A stretch of DNA of 9,426 nucleotides from Nitrospiraceae bacterium (GTDB lineage Bacteria; Nitrospirota; Nitrospiria; Nitrospirales; UBA8639). Of this stretch, positions 6,220 through 9,426 are shown piece after piece (positions within the stretch are counted from its first letter, which is position 1; the number at the start of each line of letters is the position of its first letter). The position numbers were made by a program, and so were the translations under genes. The stretch lies in NCBI GenBank assembly GCA_003523945.1, contig DOFS01000546.1, positions 1 to 9,426 of the forward strand. The letters are read 5' to 3'. The notes under the pieces are model-generated. The model was not told the DNA's origin. It saw only the letters and a list, made by a program, of their open reading frames with translations, and searched no databases.

Positions 6220-7230
6220 ATGGCAGAAGAAATGACACCGGATCGAATCATGCAATTGGGAATGGCCTTCTGGGGATCAAAGACCCTGTTGAGCGCGGTG
6301 GAACTCGGCGTGTTCTCCGAGCTGGCCAAACAACCGCTTGACGCCCAGGCCCTGCAGGCTCGCCTGAAGCTTCATCCCCGCAGCGCGAGGGATTTTTTTG
6401 ATGCACTGGTCGCGCTTGGCATGTTGGATCGGCGTAATGGACAGTATTCCAATACACCCGATACGGATCTGTTCTTGGATCAAGCCAAACCCACCTATTT
6501 GGGGGGATGGCTGGAAATGGTGAATTTCCGTCTGTACCGGTTTTGGGGAAACCTGACCGAGGGATTACGAACCGGCCTGCCGCAAAATGAAGTCAAAGAG
6601 GGCGGAAACTTCTTTGAAGATTTATACAGTGATCCTCAGCGGCTTAACGGATTTCTCAGTTCCATGACAGGGTTGAGCATGGGAGCGAGCAAGAAAATCG
6701 CCGCCCAATTTCCGTGGGACCAATACCAAACTTTTATTGACGTCGGATCGGCTCAAGGGGGATTAGCGGTGCAGGTGGCTTTGGCGCATGAGCATATCAC
6801 GGGCGGAGGGTTTGATTTACCCGTAACGGGTCCGGTTTTTAAGGAATACGTCCAATCCTTCGGATTGTCCTCCCGTTTACAATTTCATCCGGGAAATTTC
6901 TTTTCGGATCCCCTCCCGAAAGCCCAAGTGCTCTCGATGGGGCATATTCTCCACGACTGGAATTTGGAAGAAAAAAAGATGTTAATCGCCAAAGCCTATG
7001 ACGCACTGCCGTCAGGTGGCGCCTTGCTCATCTTCGAGTCGTTAATCGACGATGAACGCCGCTCGAACGCCTTCGGCCTCCTGATGAGCCTGAACATGTT
7101 GATTGAACTGCCAGGAGGGTTCGACTATACCGGCGCAGATTGTACAGCATGGCTGCGAGAGGCGGGCTTTCGTGAAACCCGGGTGGAGCATTTGATCGGG
7201 CCCGATTCCATGGTGGTGGGAATCAAATAA
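6220..7230 (+). CDS. O-methyltransferase of the acetylserotonin/hydroxyindole (CrtF/BchU-like) family
   Basis: The protein has 336 residues, the usual length for the family. Residues 8-85 form the winged-helix dimerisation domain ([44 protein letters not shown]). The C-terminal SAM domain has motif I as [10 protein letters not shown] (172-181), where most relatives have DVGGGxG, then GFDLP (197-201, Asp199 for the ribose), [12 protein letters not shown] (222-233), and HILHDWN (242-248), in which His245 is at the position of the catalytic base in plant and bacterial O-methyltransferases. [13 protein letters not shown] (262-274) closes the core. It should methylate a hydroxyl (less likely an amine) of a small aromatic or polyene acceptor, which cannot be identified here. 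A start at 6220 is set by AAGGGA. Similar genes often sit in secondary-metabolite or pigment loci, but no synthase is visible in this window. Confidence 0.88.
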   Translation: MAEEMTPDRIMQLGMAFWGSKTLLSAVELGVFSELAKQPLDAQALQARLKLHPRSARDFFDALVALGMLDRRNGQYSNTPDTDLFLDQAKPTYLGGWLEMVNFRLYRFWGNLTEGLRTGLPQNEVKEGGNFFEDLYSDPQRLNGFLSSMTGLSMGASKKIAAQFPWDQYQTFIDVGSAQGGLAVQVALAHEHITGGGFDLPVTGPVFKEYVQSFGLSSRLQFHPGNFFSDPLPKAQVLSMGHILHDWNLEEKKMLIAKAYDALPSGGALLIFESLIDDERRSNAFGLLMSLNMLIELPGGFDYTGADCTAWLREAGFRETRVEHLIGPDSMVVGIK

Positions 7231-7278
7231 GACCAATTTTTTATGACCGGCTCTCTAGCGCTTGTCTTCAAGGATATC

Positions 7279-7309
7279 CCTCACGGCTCACGAGACGGTG
7301 AGCTTGAGG
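7279..7309. repeat. Hairpin 1 of a three-hairpin cluster
   Basis: CCTCA-CG-GCTCAC (7279-7291) pairs with GTGAGC-TTGAGG (7298-7309) around the loop GAGACG: about 12 pairs with one bulged C (7284) and one G-T pair. It is the strongest stem in the window. No T-run follows. Confidence 0.5.
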
Positions 7310-7344
7310 CCAATCGTTCTCGTTCGTAAGAATCGTACGGTTGG
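7310..7344. repeat. Hairpin 2 of a three-hairpin cluster
   Basis: CCAATCG (7310-7316) pairs with CGGTTGG (7338-7344), one G-T pair. The inner TTCT (7317-7320) pairs with AGAA (7329-7332), leaving a 5-base bulge. It begins at the base directly after hairpin 1. Confidence 0.4.
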
Positions 7345-7347
7345 TGT

Positions 7348-7374
7348 TTCACGCAATCCGTTAACCGGCGTGAG
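7348..7374. repeat. Hairpin 3 of a three-hairpin cluster
   Basis: TCACGC (7349-7354) pairs with GCGTGA (7368-7373), extendable by one T-G pair. The 13-base loop contains GTTAAC, a palindrome. It lies 3 bases after hairpin 2. Confidence 0.35.
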
Positions 7375-7636
7375 GAATCTTCCTGGCATCGCCGAATCTG
7401 ATGTTCACGCATGTCTCCCTACCCTTTTTCTTTGATTTCTCCCCAGGTACACCAGGCCATCACCATGGCGCAAGAGAACCCCACCAACACAGAGGTTGTT
7501 ATGAATGGATGGTGATCCAATTGCTGTCTCATCAATCAATCCTATCCCGACAATCCTTCAGAATGCCATCTAACACCTCACCTGTTCCGGCGTATGTAGA
7601 GGCAAAAATGAGCCGCCCCTGATCGTGAGAGGTCCG

Positions 7637-7641
7637 AGGAG
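7637..7641 (+). promoter_or_regulatory. Ribosome binding site deciding the GTG start at 7646
   Basis: AGGAG (continued by AAAT) lies 4 bases before GTG 7646, a short but workable spacing. The other in-frame GTG at 7625 has no purine-rich stretch at the right distance. Confidence 0.5.
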
Positions 7642-7645
7642 AAAT

Positions 7646-8653
7646 GTGAGCACCTTTCAGTGGTTCATCATATTTGGGATGATCATCCTGGTGTGTGCAG
7701 GAGGATGGTACGAAATGATTTGGATGCCGGGAAGCAGTTACCAAGGAGCGTTACCGACAGCGACCGACGACATACGGGTTCTGGAGCAGGAACTCCACAC
7801 CCATGTCCACACCCTTGGCAGACAAATCGGGGAGCGCAATCTCTTTCACTACGACCAACTCCTGCTCGCGGCGGAATATATTCGCACTGAATTTCAATCG
7901 GCCGGATATGATGTCCGCCGGCAAACCTTCGAGGTCTCCGGAAAAATCTGTGAAAACATCGAAGTGGAGCTACGCGGCATGGATCGACCGGAAGACATAC
8001 TGGTCATTGGCGCACATTATGATTCCGTCAAAGGCAGTCCCGGCGCGAACGATAATGGAACCGGGGTCGCCGCGGTGTTGACCCTGGCTCGGCATTTCGC
8101 CCAATCCCCTGTTTCCCGCACTCTCAGATTTGTGGCCTTCGCTAACGAGGAACCTCCCTTTTTTCAAACACAACACATGGGAAGCCTGGTCTATGCCCAG
8201 CGCAGCCGCCAGCGGAATGAACACATTGTCCTTATGCTCAGCCTTGAAACCATCGGCTACTACACTGAGGCACCGAACAGCCAACGCTACACACCGCCGC
8301 TCAGCCTCATATACCCGTCAACGGGAAATTTTATCGGGTTTGTGAGTAATACCGACAACGGTCTTTGGGTGCGTAAGACCATCGATAGCTTTCGACAGCA
8401 CACCCAATTCCCTTCGGAAGGTGCCGTATTGTTTGAATGGTTGCCTGGCGTGGGCTGGTCTGATCATTGGGCTTTCTGGAAAGAGGGATTTCCGGCCCTG
8501 ATGGTCACAGATACCGCTCTGATCCGTGACCCCTATTATCATACTGCGAACGACACGCCTGATCATATTCACTATGACTATCTCGCACGTGTGGTCTCCG
8601 GGCTACAACAAGTTATCAAAGAAGTGGCTAACCAACCTGGAAGTACATCATGA
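7646..8653 (+). CDS. M28-family zinc peptidase, N-terminally membrane-anchored
   Basis: From GTG 7646 the protein has 335 residues; starting at GTG 7625 would add seven. Residues 5-26 (FQWFIIFGMIILVCAGGWYE region) are a transmembrane anchor, so the catalytic part probably lies in the periplasm. Residues 43-110 are the helical and strand lead-in (LLLAAEYIRTEFQSAGYDVR). The peptidase core shows the M28 two-zinc set in order: His124 in IGAHYDSV, Asp136 in GANDNGTG (bridging), Glu168/Glu169 in FANEEPP (general base and ligand), Glu201 in LSLETIGYY, and His299 in YYHTANDTPD. The ANEEPPFF...HMGSLVYA arrangement is typical of a bacterial aminopeptidase-like M28 branch of unknown substrate. All ligands are present, so it should be active, trimming peptides or possibly cyclising N-terminal Gln like related enzymes. 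It stands alone, with large gaps on both sides. Confidence 0.87.
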   Translation: MSTFQWFIIFGMIILVCAGGWYEMIWMPGSSYQGALPTATDDIRVLEQELHTHVHTLGRQIGERNLFHYDQLLLAAEYIRTEFQSAGYDVRRQTFEVSGKICENIEVELRGMDRPEDILVIGAHYDSVKGSPGANDNGTGVAAVLTLARHFAQSPVSRTLRFVAFANEEPPFFQTQHMGSLVYAQRSRQRNEHIVLMLSLETIGYYTEAPNSQRYTPPLSLIYPSTGNFIGFVSNTDNGLWVRKTIDSFRQHTQFPSEGAVLFEWLPGVGWSDHWAFWKEGFPALMVTDTALIRDPYYHTANDTPDHIHYDYLARVVSGLQQVIKEVANQPGSTS

Positions 8654-8655
8654 CG

Positions 8656-8832
8656 TCAAAAAAATAAACAATATCTGGCTCCATCCGATCGGAGAGGATA
8701 TGTTGCCCCCTTATTCTCTTCCCGTTCGTCCATCAGCGCCCTCCGCCCTAACACCATGCCATCCCCTGGCTCAGTTGCGACAAGCTTGAACCGTTCAACC
8801 GATTGTATCAGTCTCGGTTTCCTGGTGTTCAT
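8656..8832 (-). CDS. Possible small protein of 58 residues, unknown function
   Basis: The ATG at 8832 is preceded on the minus strand by a perfect AGGAGG (bases 8842-8837) with 4-base spacing, the best Shine-Dalgarno match in the window. The product begins MNTRKPRLIQSVERFKLVAT and ends in YCLFF. It is basic near the N-terminus, with no signal peptide or known domain. A weak promoter-like pair, TTGAGT and TTTAAA, can be read on the minus strand within 8889-8920. Its stop lies 2 bases past the end of the convergent peptidase gene. Coding is supported only by the ribosome site and an uninterrupted frame; it could be chance. Confidence 0.25.
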   Translation of the reverse strand: MNTRKPRLIQSVERFKLVATEPGDGMVLGRRALMDEREENKGATYPLRSDGARYCLFF

Positions 8833-8926
8833 TGAACCTCCTGCCGCAGGCATTAATCAGACGGTGGGGTAGCGAAAATCCCCAAATCTTTAAAGTCTTA
8901 TTTGTAATCCCAACTCAAAATACATT

Positions 8927-8949
8927 CACCCTGTTGATCCCATAGGGTG
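8927..8949. promoter_or_regulatory. Inverted repeat in the leader of the MpaB-family gene
   Basis: CACCCT (8927-8932) and AGGGTG (8944-8949) are perfect inverted halves. With GT/AT inside, the stem reaches 8 bp around the loop TGATCCC. It ends 47 bases before the start codon. TTGATC (8934-8939), a -35-like hexamer, lies inside it and TGGAAT (8957-8962) lies 17 bases further on, so the repeat could be an operator over the promoter or an mRNA hairpin. Confidence 0.3.
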
Positions 8950-8996
8950 CTTATGGTGGAATTCCTCAGGCAAAAAAAAAGTGAGAAATTGTGGCA

Positions 8997-9426
8997 ATGG
9001 CGCGAGACAGTATACTTAAGGAAATCCAAACCCTGGATCCCCAAAAGGATCACGAGCGTATCGTCTTTCTCTCAACCTGTTACGAGTTTTCCTTTGACAC
9101 GACCCGGGCTCTGGAGTTGGCCTTGTTTCGCACCTTCTGTGTCCCGAGCATTTCCGGGCTGCTGGATCGGACCGGAGAATTCGGGCAACGAACTCAAAAG
9201 CGCTATGACGACACCGACATTCTAGTCAGCGAATTGTTGGAATGGGGATACAGCAGTGAACGGGGGCGGCGGGCCATCCAACGAATCAACCGGCTACATG
9301 GACGTTTTTCGATTGCGAACGAGGACTTTCTGTATGTTCTTTCCACCTTTCTCTTCGAACCCATCCGGTGGAACCGTCGTTTCGGGTGGCGAATCATGTG
9401 CGAGCAGGAACGCCTCGGTCTCTTTT
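8997..9426 (+). CDS. MpaB-family oxygenase (DUF2236/latex-clearing-protein fold), 3' partial
   Basis: The frame runs open from ATG 8997 to the window edge, giving 143 residues and an incomplete codon. The sequence matches the N-terminal half of the MpaB/Lcp family (PF09995, formerly DUF2236): HERIVFLSTCYEFSFDTTRALELALFR fragments at residues 19-45, the GLLDRTGEF/RYDDTDILVSELLEWG stretch (55-84), and the hallmark INRLHGRFSIANEDFLYVLS (97-116) followed by FEPIRWN (120-126). Family members are heme proteins or oxygenases, and the fungal MpaB cleaves a prenyl chain in mycophenolic acid biosynthesis. The conserved His101 may be the heme-linked residue, which is inference. GTG at 8991 is an alternative in-frame start; a stop at 8982 bars anything longer. 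The ribosome site is weak (GTGAG at 8981-8985). No signal peptide is evident. The substrate is unknown. Confidence 0.82.
   Translation, partial: MARDSILKEIQTLDPQKDHERIVFLSTCYEFSFDTTRALELALFRTFCVPSISGLLDRTGEFGQRTQKRYDDTDILVSELLEWGYSSERGRRAIQRINRLHGRFSIANEDFLYVLSTFLFEPIRWNRRFGWRIMCEQERLGLF

Larger units (their letters stand above)
7231..7645. other. 415-base intergenic region without a supportable gene
   Basis: It begins with CCAATTTTTT (7233-7242) just after the O-methyltransferase stop. A weak stem GATTCC/GGAATC (7204-7209 with 7219-7224) precedes that T-run by 12 bases, too far for a good intrinsic terminator. Bases 7279-7374 hold three adjoining hairpins, listed separately. Bases 7375-7624 contain a pyrimidine-rich tract near 7424-7444 and only short frames without ribosome sites or protein-like composition. 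I saw no strong promoter. The Shine-Dalgarno of the peptidase gene lies at the right end. Confidence 0.5.
8654..8996. other. 343-base intergenic region
   Basis: It holds a low-confidence 58-codon frame on the minus strand (8656-8832) and an inverted repeat at 8927-8949, both listed separately. There is also a perfect palindrome CCGATCGG within 8680-8700 and a run of nine A at 8972-8980 close to the MpaB start. No T-run terminator follows the peptidase gene on the + strand. Confidence 0.4.

Noticed and set aside
5843..6235. 130-codon + frame overlapping the end of the first methyltransferase and the start of the second
   Set aside because: Trp/Cys-rich nonsense composition, no ribosome site, and it overlaps two well-supported genes in other frames.
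7401..7622. 73-codon + frame in the gap before the peptidase gene
   Set aside because: No Shine-Dalgarno sequence, no domain, and irregular composition; I treat it as chance.
8651..8658. Perfect palindrome TGACGTCA at the stop of the peptidase gene
   Set aside because: A single 8-base palindrome is expected by chance in 9 kb, and a site at a stop codon has no evident regulatory role.
8526..8789. 87-codon + frame across the end of the peptidase gene
   Set aside because: Its first half is out of frame with the M28 motifs, including the conserved YYHTANDTPD; the remainder has no support.
8947..9225. 92-codon + frame near the right edge
   Set aside because: A different frame of the same bases encodes the MpaB-family signature from 8997 to the window end and explains the region.
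9203..9397. 64-codon minus-strand frame near the right edge
   Set aside because: Antisense to the MpaB signature region; Arg/Ser-rich with no motif.
1..9426. CRISPR arrays, tRNA/rRNA genes, insertion sequences, toxin-antitoxin or defence genes
   Set aside because: I looked for regularly spaced repeats, cloverleaf-like segments, transposase or nuclease motifs and paired small ORFs, and found none that I could support.

Overview
The window is ordinary protein-coding bacterial DNA of intermediate GC. It has Shine-Dalgarno-led genes, short spacers within apparent operons, and exported or cell-envelope products in its left half. The protein set (Met/His-rich outer-membrane porin-like protein, cupredoxin-like periplasmic protein, PhoD-type lipoprotein, two SAM methyltransferases, membrane-anchored M28 peptidase, MpaB/DUF2236 oxygenase) suggests a Gram-negative chromosome. 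It recalls what I associate with Nitrospirota-like bacteria, but no marker gene is present, so the taxon is only a guess. I see no rRNA, tRNA, CRISPR array, insertion sequence, transposase, integrase or phage gene.

Layout. (1) Bases 1-1952, + strand: the 3' part of an outer-membrane beta-barrel protein whose beginning lies outside the window, then a secreted protein with a cupredoxin-type ligand motif and a carboxypeptidase-regulatory-like tail, probably co-transcribed. (2) Bases 1992-2558, - strand: a small, probably secreted, acidic protein with two EF-hand-like DxN/TGxG loops, converging on the pair above. A 240-base divergent intergenic region with candidate promoters follows. (3) Bases 2799-5165, + strand: a PhoD-family metallophosphoesterase lipoprotein and, 12 bases later, a zinc-independent medium-chain dehydrogenase/quinone reductase. 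(4) Bases 5311-7230, + strand: a class I SAM methyltransferase followed by an O-methyltransferase of the acetylserotonin/hydroxyindole type with its N-terminal dimerisation domain. (5) Bases 7231-7645: a 415-base gap holding three hairpins packed end to end. (6) Bases 7646-8653, + strand: a membrane-anchored M28 zinc aminopeptidase-like protein. (7) Bases 8654-8996: a gap with a possible 58-codon minus-strand ORF and an inverted repeat. (8) From base 8997 to the right edge: the 5' part of an MpaB-family oxygenase gene, cut by the window end.

How the genes work together. The first two genes plausibly serve the same envelope metal or redox function, judging from Met/His clusters beside a Cys-His-Met cupredoxin motif. 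PhoD plus the dehydrogenase, and the two methyltransferases, look like operon pairs, but the sequence does not show a shared substrate. I found no clear evidence of an undescribed defence or mobile system. The best leads are the metal-handling envelope pair, the orphan EF-hand-like protein, the tightly packed hairpins at 7279-7374 and the unlisted small ORF on the minus strand near 8656-8832.
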